Shown here in pieces: positions 29,635 to 38,524 of a stretch of DNA of 64,000 nt. Location: positions 2,108,001 to 2,172,000 of the forward strand of contig NZ_CP116942.1 in the NCBI RefSeq assembly GCF_028532485.1, given 5' to 3'. The translations under genes and the position numbers were made by a program. Numbering within the stretch: position 1 is the first letter of the stretch; each line of letters opens with the position of its first letter. The notes below the pieces were generated by a model. That model ran no database searches, was not told the origin of the DNA, and was given only the letters and a program-made list of their open reading frames with translations. Origin of the DNA: Iamia majanohamensis. GTDB lineage: Bacteria > Actinomycetota > Acidimicrobiia > Acidimicrobiales > Iamiaceae.

Positions 29635-29663
29635 CGCCGGGCCGGGCCCCTCGGGGCGACTCC

Positions 29664-29669
29664 TACACT
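29664..29669 (+). promoter_or_regulatory. Leaderless-type -10 hexamer of rapZ
   Basis: TACACT, 6 nt before GTG 29676. Confidence 0.5.
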
Positions 29670-29675
29670 CGGGTC

Positions 29676-30521
29676 GTGACCGACTTCGTCGTCATCACCG
29701 GCATGTCCGGCGCGGGGCGCTCCACCGCCGCGGGCGTGCTCGAGGACCGGGGCTGGTTCGTCATCGACAACCTGCCCACCTCGCTCATGGGCAAGGTCGC
29801 CGAGCTGGCCACCGCCCCGGGGTCGACGATCTCCCAGGTCGCCCTGGCCATCGGGCCGGGGGCGATGTTCGAGGAGCCGTCGCGGCTGCTCGAGCCCCTC
29901 CGCGCCGGCGAGGGGTCGCTGCGGGTCGTGTTCCTCGACGCCACCACCGACGCCCTGGTGCAGCGCTACGAGGGGACCAAGCGCCGCCACCCGATCGGGG
30001 GCGACACGCTGGCCACCTCCATCGAGCGGGAGCGGACCATGGCCGACGGCCTCCGCGCCCAGGCCGACCTCGTCATCGACACCTCGGACCTCTCGGTGCA
30101 CGACCTCCGGGCCCGCATCGAGGAGCTGGTGGAGACGGGGACGCCGGACGGGCTCAACCTGTCGCTCACGTCCTTCGGCTACAAGCACGGGCTGCCCCGC
30201 GACGCCGACATCGTCCTCGACGTCCGCTTCCTGCCCAACCCGCACTGGGTCGAGGAGCTGCGGCCCCGGACCGGGCGCGACCCCGAGGTGCGCGACCACG
30301 CCTTCGACCACCCCAGCGCCGGGCCCTTCCTCGACCAGGTGACCTCCCTGCTGGAGCTGCTGCTGCCCGAGTACGAGCGCGAGGGCAAGGCCTACCTGAG
30401 CATCGCCTTCGGCTGCACCGGGGGCCACCACCGCTCGGTCGCCGTGGTGGAGGAGGTGGCGGCGCGCCTGCGCGACGCGGGCTCGGCCGTCACCGTCAGC
30501 CACCGGGACATCGCCACGTGA
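29676..30521 (+). CDS. rapZ: RapZ-family P-loop nucleotide-binding protein (YvcJ)
   Basis: 281 residues. The P-loop is GMSGAGRST (residues 9-17), with Arg in place of the usual Lys as in many actinobacterial members. Further marks are WFVIDNLPTSLM, VVFLDATTDALVQRYEGTKR plus RHPI, and the C-terminal YLSIAFGCTGGHHRSV phosphate-binding loop. In E. coli RapZ is an RNA adaptor controlling glucosamine-6-phosphate synthase; in Gram-positives YvcJ binds and hydrolyses nucleotides. It precedes yvcK as in most Gram-positives. Confidence 0.95.
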   Translation: MTDFVVITGMSGAGRSTAAGVLEDRGWFVIDNLPTSLMGKVAELATAPGSTISQVALAIGPGAMFEEPSRLLEPLRAGEGSLRVVFLDATTDALVQRYEGTKRRHPIGGDTLATSIERERTMADGLRAQADLVIDTSDLSVHDLRARIEELVETGTPDGLNLSLTSFGYKHGLPRDADIVLDVRFLPNPHWVEELRPRTGRDPEVRDHAFDHPSAGPFLDQVTSLLELLLPEYEREGKAYLSIAFGCTGGHHRSVAVVEEVAARLRDAGSAVTVSHRDIAT

Positions 30522-30552
30522 TCGGCCAGCCCTCCCGCCGGCAGGGGGCCCG

Positions 30553-31419
30553 GTGAGCTCGGTCGCCTGCGTCGGTGGGGGCCACGGGCTGGCCGCCACC
30601 CTCCGCGCCGTGCGGCCCTGGGCCGACGACGTCACCGCCATCGTCTCGGTCGCCGACGACGGCGGGTCGAGCGGCCGCCTCCGCGACGACCTCGGCCTGC
30701 TGCCCCCCGGGGACCTGCGGCGGTGCCTGAGCGCGCTCGCCGACCCCACGTCGCCGTTGGGCGCAGCCCTGGAGCACCGCTTCGACGGAGGCGAGCTGAA
30801 GGGCCACCCGCTGGGCAACCTGCTGATCGCCGGGCTGGTCGACCACGGCTTGAGCGTGGAGGACGCCCTCGGCGAGGTGGGCCGGCTGGTGGGGGCCGAG
30901 GGGCGCGTCCTCCCGGCGGCCACGGTGCCGGTCACCCTCTCGGGGGAGAGGGGGTCGCTCCCCTCGGTGCAGGGCCAGGTCCGGGTGCAGGGCGCGTCGG
31001 GACTGCACCGGGTGGCGGTGACGCCCGCCGACGCCCCGACCCCGGGGGCGGTGGGCCGGGCCCTGGCCGCCGCCGACCTGGTGGTGCTGGGTCCGGGCTC
31101 GCTGTTCACGAGCGTCCTCGCCGCCGCGGTGGTGCCCGGGGTGGCCGAGCCGCTGCGGGCCACCGACGCCACCCGGGTGCTGGTGCTCAACCTCGGCGCC
31201 CAGGTGGGCGAGACCGAGGGCCTGGCCCCGGCCGACCACGTCCGCCTGGCCCTGGCCCACGACGTGCCCGTCGACGTGGTCCTGGCCGACCCCCGCTTCG
31301 CCCCCGACGCCACGCCGGAGGGCGTCGCCCTGGTGGTGGCCGAGGTCGGCTCCGACCGGGTCCCGGTCCACGACCCGGACCGCCTCGGCGCCGCCCTGCG
31401 GGACCTGGTCGGGCGGTGA
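30553..31419 (+). CDS. yvcK: Gluconeogenesis factor YvcK (CofD-like fold)
   Basis: 288 residues, slightly shorter than typical (~320). GTG 30553 gives the usual VACVGGGHGLAATLRAVRPW start. Other marks are VSVADDGGSSGRLRDDLG, LPPGDLRRCLSALAD, ELKGHPLGNLLIAGL, DLVVLGPGSLFTSV and VLNLGAQVGETEG. YvcK (MgfK/CuvA) binds UDP-sugars and is needed for growth on gluconeogenic carbon and for envelope integrity. It is 31 bp after rapZ. The next gene in the conserved order should be whiA, which is missing. Confidence 0.95.
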   Translation: MSSVACVGGGHGLAATLRAVRPWADDVTAIVSVADDGGSSGRLRDDLGLLPPGDLRRCLSALADPTSPLGAALEHRFDGGELKGHPLGNLLIAGLVDHGLSVEDALGEVGRLVGAEGRVLPAATVPVTLSGERGSLPSVQGQVRVQGASGLHRVAVTPADAPTPGAVGRALAAADLVVLGPGSLFTSVLAAAVVPGVAEPLRATDATRVLVLNLGAQVGETEGLAPADHVRLALAHDVPVDVVLADPRFAPDATPEGVALVVAEVGSDRVPVHDPDRLGAALRDLVGR

Positions 31420-31555
31420 GCGCCGTCCCCGGCCCCTCCCTCGTGTCCGGGGATCGGGGGTCGTCCCCGCTGGACTACGGTCCGGCGATCAGCCACCTCG
31501 GGGGGCGGGTCGTCCGCGCCACCCCGCTCGACCACAGCGAGAGGTCCATCCCACC

Positions 31556-32566
<1,011 letters not shown>

Positions 32567-32571
32567 GCGCG

Positions 32572-33717
32572 GTGGCCGCCGCCGACGTCCCCCGCCTGGA
32601 AGACCTCGAGTCCGCCCTGGGCGGCCTGGAGGGCAAGCGCATCCTGGTCCGGGCTGACCTCAACGTCCCGCTCCGGGACGGTCGCATCACCGACGACCTG
32701 CGCATCCGCGCCGCCGTCCCCACCCTCCGGTGGCTGGCCGAGCGGGGCGCCACCGTCACCGCCTGCTCCCACCTCGGGCGGCCCAAGGGGGCACCCGACC
32801 CGGCGCTGGCGATGGACCCGGTCCGGGACCGCCTGGCCGAGCTGGTGCCGGGCGTCGAGGTCATGGAGAACCTGCGCTTCGACCCCGGCGAGACGGCCGA
32901 CGACCCCGCCTTCGTCGACCGCCTGGTCGAGGGCCAGGACGGCTACGTCAACGACGCCTTCGGGGCGTCGCACCGGGCCCACGCGTCCATCGTCGGCCCG
33001 CCCCGCCACCTGCCCAGCGCCGCCGGGCGCCTGCTGGCCGAGGAGGTCGACGTCCTCCTCGGCTGCCGCGACCACCCCCGTCGGCCGTTCGTCGGCATCC
33101 TGGGCGGGGCCAAGGTCAGCGACAAGCTGGGCGTGATCACCGCCCTGCTCGACGTGTGCGACAGCCTGATCATCGGCGGGGGGATGTGCTTCACCTTCCT
33201 CGCCGCCCAGGGCCACCGGGTCGGCTCCTCCCTGCTGGAGGAGGACCAGGTCGACCGCTGCCGCGAGCTGCTCGACTCCGGGGCCCCGCTGCACCTGCCC
33301 TCCGACATCACCGCGCTGGGGCCCGGCGGGAAGATCAGCGACCCCGACGCCGGCGGCGACGTCCGCCAGGTGGGCCGCGACGTCCCCGACGGGTGGATGG
33401 GCCTCGACATCGGGCCGGGGACGGCCGCCGAGTTCGCCGACGTCGTGGCCGAGGCCCGCCAGGTCCTCTGGAACGGGCCCATGGGCGTCTTCGAGGACCC
33501 CCGCTTCGCGGCCGGGACCCGCACCGTGGCCGAGGCCGTGGCCGACTGCCGCGGCTTCACCGTCGTGGGCGGCGGCGACAGCGCCGCCGCGGTGGCCGCC
33601 TTCGACCTGGCCGACCGCATCGACCACATCTCCACCGGGGGAGGGGCCAGCCTCGAGCTGATCGAGCAGGGCGACCTCCCCGGGCTGGAGGCCCTGCGCC
33701 AGGCCCGTCCGGCCTGA
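32572..33717 (+). CDS. pgk: Phosphoglycerate kinase
   Basis: 381 residues from GTG 32572, only 5 bp after the gap stop. Family marks are VRADLNVPLRDGRITDDLRI, CSHLGRPKGAPDP, VMENLRFDPGE, DAFGASHRAHAS, FVGILGGAKVSDKLGVI, VLWNGPMGVFED and VVGGGDSAAAV. It transfers phosphate from 1,3-bisphosphoglycerate to ADP. The N-terminus carries about 12 extra residues (VAAADVPRLEDL) compared with many Pgks. A cytoplasmic glycolysis enzyme in the gap-pgk-tpiA operon. Confidence 0.97.
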   Translation: MAAADVPRLEDLESALGGLEGKRILVRADLNVPLRDGRITDDLRIRAAVPTLRWLAERGATVTACSHLGRPKGAPDPALAMDPVRDRLAELVPGVEVMENLRFDPGETADDPAFVDRLVEGQDGYVNDAFGASHRAHASIVGPPRHLPSAAGRLLAEEVDVLLGCRDHPRRPFVGILGGAKVSDKLGVITALLDVCDSLIIGGGMCFTFLAAQGHRVGSSLLEEDQVDRCRELLDSGAPLHLPSDITALGPGGKISDPDAGGDVRQVGRDVPDGWMGLDIGPGTAAEFADVVAEARQVLWNGPMGVFEDPRFAAGTRTVAEAVADCRGFTVVGGGDSAAAVAAFDLADRIDHISTGGGASLELIEQGDLPGLEALRQARPA

Positions 33718-33743
33718 CCACCGACACCGCCCCGGAGGCACCC

Positions 33744-34523
33744 ATGGCCACGCGCACCCCGCTCATGAGCGGCAACTGGAAGATGCACCACAACCACTTC
33801 GAGGCCCTGGCCACGGTGCAGAAGCTGAGCTACCTGCTCGGGGGGCGGGACGAGGACCTGGGCGTCGAGGTCTCCATCCACCCGCCCTTCACCGACCTGC
33901 GCACCCTGCAGACCGCCATCGAGCAGGACGACATGCCCATCGCCCTGGGCGCCCAGCACTGCCACTGGGAGGAGAAGGGGGCCTTCACCGGCGAGGTGGC
34001 GCCGGCCATGCTGGCCAAGCTCAACGTGGCCTACGTGATCTGCGGGCACTCCGAGCGGCGGGAGATCTTCGGCGAGACCGACGAGTGGGTGAACCGCAAG
34101 GTCCTGGCCATCCTGGCCAACGGCATGACGCCCATCATGTGCTGCGGCGAGACCCTCGACGAGCGGGAGGCCGGGGGCACCGACGAGAAGGTGGCGGGCC
34201 AGGTGCGGGCCGGGCTGGCGGGCGTGAGCCCCGAGCAGGTGGGAGGCCTGGTGGTGGCCTACGAGCCGATCTGGGCCATCGGCACCGGGCGCACGGCGAC
34301 GCCCGAGGACGCCCAGGCCACGTGCGCGGTCGTGCGGGCCACCGTCGCCGAGGTGGCGGGGGCCGAGGCCGCCGAGCGGGTGCGCATCCAGTACGGGGGG
34401 TCGGTGAAGCCCGCCAACGCGGCCGAGCTCATGGCCCAGCCCGACATCGACGGGGCGCTGGTGGGCGGGGCCTCGCTCGACGCCGACGACTTCGCCCAGG
34501 TCGTCCGCTTCCGCGACGCCTGA
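33744..34523 (+). CDS. tpiA: Triose-phosphate isomerase
   Basis: 259 residues. ATG 33744 with ggagg upstream. Catalytic residues are K13 (GNWKMH), H102 (ICGHSERREIFGE) and E174 (VAYEPIWAIGTG), with the phosphate loop YGGSVKPANA and GALVGGASL. It interconverts dihydroxyacetone phosphate and glyceraldehyde 3-phosphate. It follows pgk by 26 bp. Confidence 0.98.
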   Translation: MATRTPLMSGNWKMHHNHFEALATVQKLSYLLGGRDEDLGVEVSIHPPFTDLRTLQTAIEQDDMPIALGAQHCHWEEKGAFTGEVAPAMLAKLNVAYVICGHSERREIFGETDEWVNRKVLAILANGMTPIMCCGETLDEREAGGTDEKVAGQVRAGLAGVSPEQVGGLVVAYEPIWAIGTGRTATPEDAQATCAVVRATVAEVAGAEAAERVRIQYGGSVKPANAAELMAQPDIDGALVGGASLDADDFAQVVRFRDA

Positions 34524-34675
34524 CCGCAGGCTGCCCGGCGCCGGTGGTCCCTGCCCGCCCTGTGACCCGTGGCGCCCGAGAGGGGCGACGGGGCCCCACC
34601 CCGGGTGATGGCAGCCCGGTCGAGGTGTCCCGCTAACCTGTCCGCCGGCCTGCGCCGTCGCCGAGGAGCCCCGCC

Positions 34676-34909
34676 GTGCTGTACATCGTGACCCCCCTCC
34701 ACCTGTTGATGTCGGGGCTGCTCATCGTGCTGGTGCTGCTCCACAGCGGCAAGGGCGGCGGCCTCTCGGACATGTTCGGTGGCGGCATGGGCGCCTCCGC
34801 CGCCGGCTCCACGGTGATGGAGAAGAACCTCAACCGCATCACCGTGGTCGCCGCGCTGGTGTGGTCGTTCACGACCATCGCCCTGGGGATGCTCCTCACC
34901 AACACCTGA
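34676..34909 (+). CDS. secG: Preprotein translocase subunit SecG
   Basis: 77 residues with two membrane helices (HLLMSGLLIVLVLLH and ITVVAALVWSFTTIALGMLL) separated by the Gly-rich loop KGGGLSDMFGGGMG that marks SecG. It is the small accessory subunit of the SecYEG channel. GTG 34676 is preceded by cgaggag. The position after tpiA is conserved in Actinomycetota. Confidence 0.93.
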   Translation: MLYIVTPLHLLMSGLLIVLVLLHSGKGGGLSDMFGGGMGASAAGSTVMEKNLNRITVVAALVWSFTTIALGMLLTNT

Positions 34910-34949
34910 GGTCGCCTGCGAGTGGCCCGCCCTCCGTCGCCAGCGCCCG

Positions 34950-35064
34950 TTCTGGGGCTGGTTCCCGGTGCAGGGGCGCCGCCGATCGACCCCGGTACGA
35001 GGGCGGCGGCCTTCTGGGGAAGGTTCCCGGTGTGGGGGCGCCGGCGATCGACCCCCGGTACGAG
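34950..35064. repeat. Tandem pair of ~52-bp intergenic repeats
   Basis: Units 34950-35001 and 35012-35064 share ttctgggg, ggttcccggtg, gggcgccg and gatcgaccc with a final cggtacgag. The pair lies between the converging secG and GH20 genes. In reverse complement the unit contains ccggggtcgatcggcg, identical to 43384-43399, so this is a dispersed family. Confidence 0.8.
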
Positions 35065-35076
35065 TGGGGTCGCCCC

Positions 35077-36864
35077 TCAGGTCGAGGCGGTGGCGCGCCG
35101 GGTGAGGGACGGGTCGAGCCGCGCCAGGCTGTCCGACAGCCCCCCGGGACGGCTGCGGTCCATCCACGAGACGAGGTGGCCCTCGGCCAGCTCGGCCATG
35201 TCCTCGGTGCGGACCGCGGCTGGCGGGCCGGCGTCGCCCAGCAGGTCCCAGGCGCCGTGACGGGCCATCCGGGCCGCCAGGGTCAGCTCGCGGACCACGA
35301 CCTCACCGTCGCTGCACGTGGGCGCGGCCCGGGCCAGCTCGCCGATGGCCCCCTCGATGCGGGCGACGACGTCGGCCACCAGGGCGGGGTCGGGGCGGCC
35401 GAGCACGAGGTGGACCTGGTCGGGGAACAGGGCGGCGGCGAGGGGGCTGGCGTTCACCGCCTCCTGGCCGGTGCGGCCCCACTCGGTGCCGAGCGACGCC
35501 AGGGCTGCGCTGATGCAGCCCGACGGGTCGGCGAACACGTGGCGGTCGAGCACGGCGCCCAGGTCGAGGTCCCGGTTGGCGTCGAGGCCCCAGGCCACGG
35601 CCCCGCCGTAGACGAGGGGGCCGAAGCTCACCGACGGCGGCTGGTGGTGGCCGTTGTCGCCCCAGTCGGTGACGAGGAGGCCGCCGCAGCCGTGGGCCCG
35701 GGCCGTCTCCGCCGCGTCGACGAGGTTGGCCCGGGCGTTGTCGACCCGTCCGACCAGGCTGTTCCACGCCGAGGTGCCGGGGGCGACCCAGAAGTCGACG
35801 TCGTGGTCGGCCAGGCCCGCCACGACGGGGCCGAAGCCGGAGAAGCCGGCCTGGTCCACGCCCATGCGGGCCAGGAGGTCGACCACGGTGTCGGGCAGCG
35901 GGCGGAGGCCGCCGTCGGCGGTGGGGGCCTCGTAGCACCACGCCACCGGGACGATGCCGGTGGGCAGCTCCGCAGCCAGGGCCGGGTGGCGGGCCAGCAC
36001 GTCGGCCCAGACCTGGACCCGGTGGCCGTCGGCCAGGAGCGGGTCGGCCAGGCGGCGGAGGTGCTCGACGTAGACCGGCCCGAGGCCCCGGGCCGCGACG
36101 TCGTCCGCGCTCACGCCGTGGCCGAGGCCGAAGGGCTCGTCGCAGCCGATGTGGACCTGCGGGCTGCGGACGCAGTCGAGCTGGTGGCGCACGAGCTCGA
36201 GGGCGAAGGCGGCGTTGTCCTCGGTGGGGGCGAGGACCGAGGGGGGCAGGTGCATCCCGGGGACCGGGTCCCACCCCTCGGGGCTCTCGGCCCGGTGCCG
36301 GTAGCGCTCGTGGCCGAGCCAGCGCTCCATGTGCCCGAAGGTGTTCTGGTTGACCACCAGCTCGATGCCGTGGTGGGAGCAGTGGAGGTCGAGCCAGCTG
36401 AGGTGGGCCGGGGTCATGGGGGAGGCCAGCTCCCACACGGCCCGGTGCTCGGGGTGGGCGAAGGTGTGCTCGACGTAGAGCTGGAGCTGGTTGATGCGGG
36501 CCAGGGCGCACAGCTCGACGAGGCGCTCGAGCGTGGCCCGGGTGGGCACCCGGTCCCGGCTGATGTCGAGCACGTACCCCCGGACGGCGATGTCGGGGCT
36601 GTCCTCGATGCTGAAGCCGGGCAGGCGGCCCCCCGGGCACTGGTCGACGACCTGGTCCAGCAGGGACCGGGCGTAGCGCAGGCCGGCGGCGTCGCGGTGG
36701 TCGATGTCGACGCCCTCGGCGGAGGACGTGATGCGGAACCCCTGCGGAGGCAGGGACGGTGTCGGGTGGTCGCGGACCCGGAGGTCGGCGACCGGGGCGC
36801 CCTCGCCGGACTCGACGGTGCTCCGGGGGCGGGGGATCAGCACCATCTCGTCGATCGTGGTCAT
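35077..36864 (-). CDS. Glycoside hydrolase family 20-like protein (beta-N-acetylhexosaminidase fold)
   Basis: 595 residues. An N-terminal GH20b-like domain is followed by a TIM barrel: DSPDIAVRGYVLDISRDRVP, the strand INQLQLYVEHTFAH, NTFGHMERWLGHERY, and VHIGCDEPFGLG with the D242-E243 pair that acts in catalysis in GH20. There is no signal peptide or membrane segment, so it should be cytoplasmic, unusual for an enzyme attacking polymers; it probably handles imported or recycled GlcNAc-type sugars. The ATG overlaps the stop of the GNAT gene (ATGA), so both are co-translated. Confidence 0.82.
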   Translation of the reverse strand: MTTIDEMVLIPRPRSTVESGEGAPVADLRVRDHPTPSLPPQGFRITSSAEGVDIDHRDAAGLRYARSLLDQVVDQCPGGRLPGFSIEDSPDIAVRGYVLDISRDRVPTRATLERLVELCALARINQLQLYVEHTFAHPEHRAVWELASPMTPAHLSWLDLHCSHHGIELVVNQNTFGHMERWLGHERYRHRAESPEGWDPVPGMHLPPSVLAPTEDNAAFALELVRHQLDCVRSPQVHIGCDEPFGLGHGVSADDVAARGLGPVYVEHLRRLADPLLADGHRVQVWADVLARHPALAAELPTGIVPVAWCYEAPTADGGLRPLPDTVVDLLARMGVDQAGFSGFGPVVAGLADHDVDFWVAPGTSAWNSLVGRVDNARANLVDAAETARAHGCGGLLVTDWGDNGHHQPPSVSFGPLVYGGAVAWGLDANRDLDLGAVLDRHVFADPSGCISAALASLGTEWGRTGQEAVNASPLAAALFPDQVHLVLGRPDPALVADVVARIEGAIGELARAAPTCSDGEVVVRELTLAARMARHGAWDLLGDAGPPAAVRTEDMAELAEGHLVSWMDRSRPGGLSDSLARLDPSLTRRATAST

Positions 36865-37595
36865 GGGCCCGGGTCGTCGCTCTCGGTCGGAGGACGGGCT
36901 CGGCGACCCGGCGGCGCCCCGCCCGGCGGTGCCGGTCCGTCGCGCAGCGAGCGCACCATGAGCTGGCTGTGGTGGCGGTGGCCCTCGGGGGAGCGGAGAC
37001 CGGGCATCGGCGTCGGTCGGCCCCGAGGAGCGAAGCCCATGTGGCGGAAGAAGGCGATGGCCCCGTCGTTCTCGGCCCAGGTCTCGAGGTGGCAGCCGGC
37101 CACGTCGTCGACGGCCAGGTCGTTCAGCCAGCCGGCCACCAGGGCCTCACCCACCCCCTGGGAGCGTGCCTCGGGCAGCAGGTCGATGTGGAGGTGGGCG
37201 GGCCAGCGGTCGTCGACGAACGCCGCCGGCAGGCCCTCGCCGCGCACGGCCCCCCGGGCGACGTCGCCGAGCGAGCGCCACAGCACCGGGGCGGTGCCGG
37301 GCCGGACCAGCAGGCCTCGGGCCACCAGGTGGCGGGCCACCGTGGCGCCGGGGGAGCGGACCCGGCGGGAGTCGCGGCAGCCGAGCAGGTAGCCGACCAC
37401 CCGGCCGTCGAGCTCGGCGACCCGGGCCGACCCGGGCTCGTGGTCGGTGTACCAGCCGGTGAACAGGTCGGCGAAGCTCTCCCGGTCGGCCCACTGCCAG
37501 GCCACGGGGTCACCCATGTAGCCGGTCTCCCAGCAGATGCGCCGGACCGCGTCGCGGTCGTCGCCCGCGTAGCCCCTCACCACCACCTCGCCCAC
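36861..37595 (-). CDS. GNAT-family N-acetyltransferase
   Basis: 244 residues from GTG 37595, supported by TAGGGT 7 nt upstream; GTG 37640 in the same frame is less likely. The acetyl-CoA-binding motif A appears as HLHIDLLPEARSQGVGEALV, and the C-terminal part ETWAENDGAIAFFRHMGFAP is typical of GNATs. An Arg/Pro-rich tail of about 30 residues follows. It resembles the acetyltransferase domain found alone or fused to glycosidases (OGA-like), which fits its coupling to a GH20-like gene; the acceptor may be an amino sugar. That link is inference. Confidence 0.83.
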   Translation of the reverse strand: MGEVVVRGYAGDDRDAVRRICWETGYMGDPVAWQWADRESFADLFTGWYTDHEPGSARVAELDGRVVGYLLGCRDSRRVRSPGATVARHLVARGLLVRPGTAPVLWRSLGDVARGAVRGEGLPAAFVDDRWPAHLHIDLLPEARSQGVGEALVAGWLNDLAVDDVAGCHLETWAENDGAIAFFRHMGFAPRGRPTPMPGLRSPEGHRHHSQLMVRSLRDGPAPPGGAPPGRRARPPTESDDPGP

Positions 37596-37602
37596 CGGTC
37601 CG

Positions 37603-37608
37603 ACCCTA
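37603..37608 (-). promoter_or_regulatory. Leaderless-type -10 hexamer of the GNAT gene
   Basis: TAGGGT on the minus strand, 7 nt before GTG 37595; it decides between the two possible starts. Confidence 0.45.
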
Positions 37609-37665
37609 GGCGCAGGCGGCAGTCGCTGCCACCGGATCACCTTCGGTCCCGAGCGGGTGGCGTGC

Positions 37666-37671
37666 TACCTT
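37666..37671 (+). promoter_or_regulatory. Probable -10 hexamer of tRNA-Leu
   Basis: TACCTT, 33 bp before the mature tRNA 5' end. Confidence 0.35.
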
Positions 37672-37704
37672 GACGAACCGCCTCGGGCCCGCCCGGGGAG
37701 CCAC

Positions 37705-37789
37705 GTCGGAGTGGCGGAATTGGCAGACGCGCTAGCTTGAGGGGCTAGTGCCCGTTAAGGGCGTGGGGGTTCAAGTCCCCCCTCCGACA
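37705..37789 (+). tRNA. tRNA-Leu (anticodon GAG)
   Basis: Acceptor stem GTCGGAG/CTCCGAC with discriminator A (no CCA encoded), D arm with GCG/CGC, anticodon stem CTAGC/GCTAG around loop TTGAGGG (anticodon 37739-37741), long class-II variable arm with stem GCCC/GGGC, and T arm GGGGG-TTCAAGT-CCCCC. The long variable arm fits leucine. The 3' end serves as an integration site for the element that follows. Confidence 0.96.
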
Positions 37790-37790
37790 C
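37779..37790 (+). repeat. tRNA-Leu 3'-end attachment repeat, proximal copy
   Basis: cccctccgacac covers the end of the tRNA gene and recurs exactly at 42065-42076. Confidence 0.55.
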
Positions 37791-38122
37791 GAACCAAACT
37801 CCACGGTGGAGGGGCCGAGGTCGGCCACGACGGTGGACCGATCCGGGTGGTAGGTGAGGGTCAGACCCACGTCTGCGTAGACCTCTGCCTTCTTCGCCGG
37901 GTCTGCGTCGGCGAGGGCCCCGGAGAGGTCCTTCACGGAAAGCACCATGGCGCGCACCTCGTCGGCCGTGAGTGGTTCGTCCGGGCGGGCGTCGGCCAGC
38001 TCGCGCTCCGCACCGGCCCGCTCGCCCCGGACCTCGGCCATCCACCCGGCGACGACCACGGGGTCGGCGTCGGCCTCGAGAGCGGCCCGGTACTTTCCGG
38101 CAAGGACACCGTCCTCACACGA
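37790..38122 (-). pseudogene. C-terminal remnant of a large serine recombinase
   Basis: On the minus strand the frame bounded upstream by a TGA at 38123-38125 reads LAGKYRAALEADADPVVVAG, then EPLTADEVRAMVLSVKDLSG, ALADADPAKKAEVYADVGLT and LTYHPDRSTVVADL. The phrase LADADPxxKAExYxxxGLxLTYxP is characteristic of the C-terminal region of serine integrases in actinobacteria. The resolvase catalytic domain and the zinc-ribbon region are gone. The frame runs on into the antisense of the tRNA, as expected for a recombinase whose gene ends at its own attachment site. Confidence 0.68.
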
Positions 38123-38524
38123 TCAGTGTCCGAGCAACCGGGGGAAGGTCATCCAGTCCTCTGATGGTCGGTTGCCGCAAACACTCAACGGAGCGCGGAC
38201 CGGCTTCGATCAACGCAAGGACCCCAGGGGTGTGTTGGCCGCGTCGGCGGCGAACAGAGGTCGCTAGCACGTATGGTCACGGCATCGACGGAGGAGGGCC
38301 GATGAGCACGGCGCCGCTGGACAACTGCGCCCTGCGCCGTCGCCGTCCACCGTTTCGAGGTCGCTGTGCGCACCCTCGCAGGGAGCTTCCCATGGCCGTT
38401 GGCAGAGCGAGCCGGTCCTCCGCTCCCGCCTCGATGAGCAGTACTGCCCTCGCACCGCCAGCAAGATGGTCGCTGACACGACGATGATGAAGTCTCGCTA
38501 CAACGCCCCAGCATCGAGGTTCGG
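38123..38524. other. 402-bp stretch without a supported gene
   Basis: Frames on both strands are short or Arg/Ser-rich with stops; no motif was recognised. It lies inside the tRNA-associated element and is probably decayed sequence. Confidence 0.5.

Noticed and set aside
37745-37789. Continuation of the minus-strand recombinase frame through the tRNA (RGDLNPHALNGH)
   Set aside because: This is antisense of the tRNA-Leu gene, a common false protein ending.
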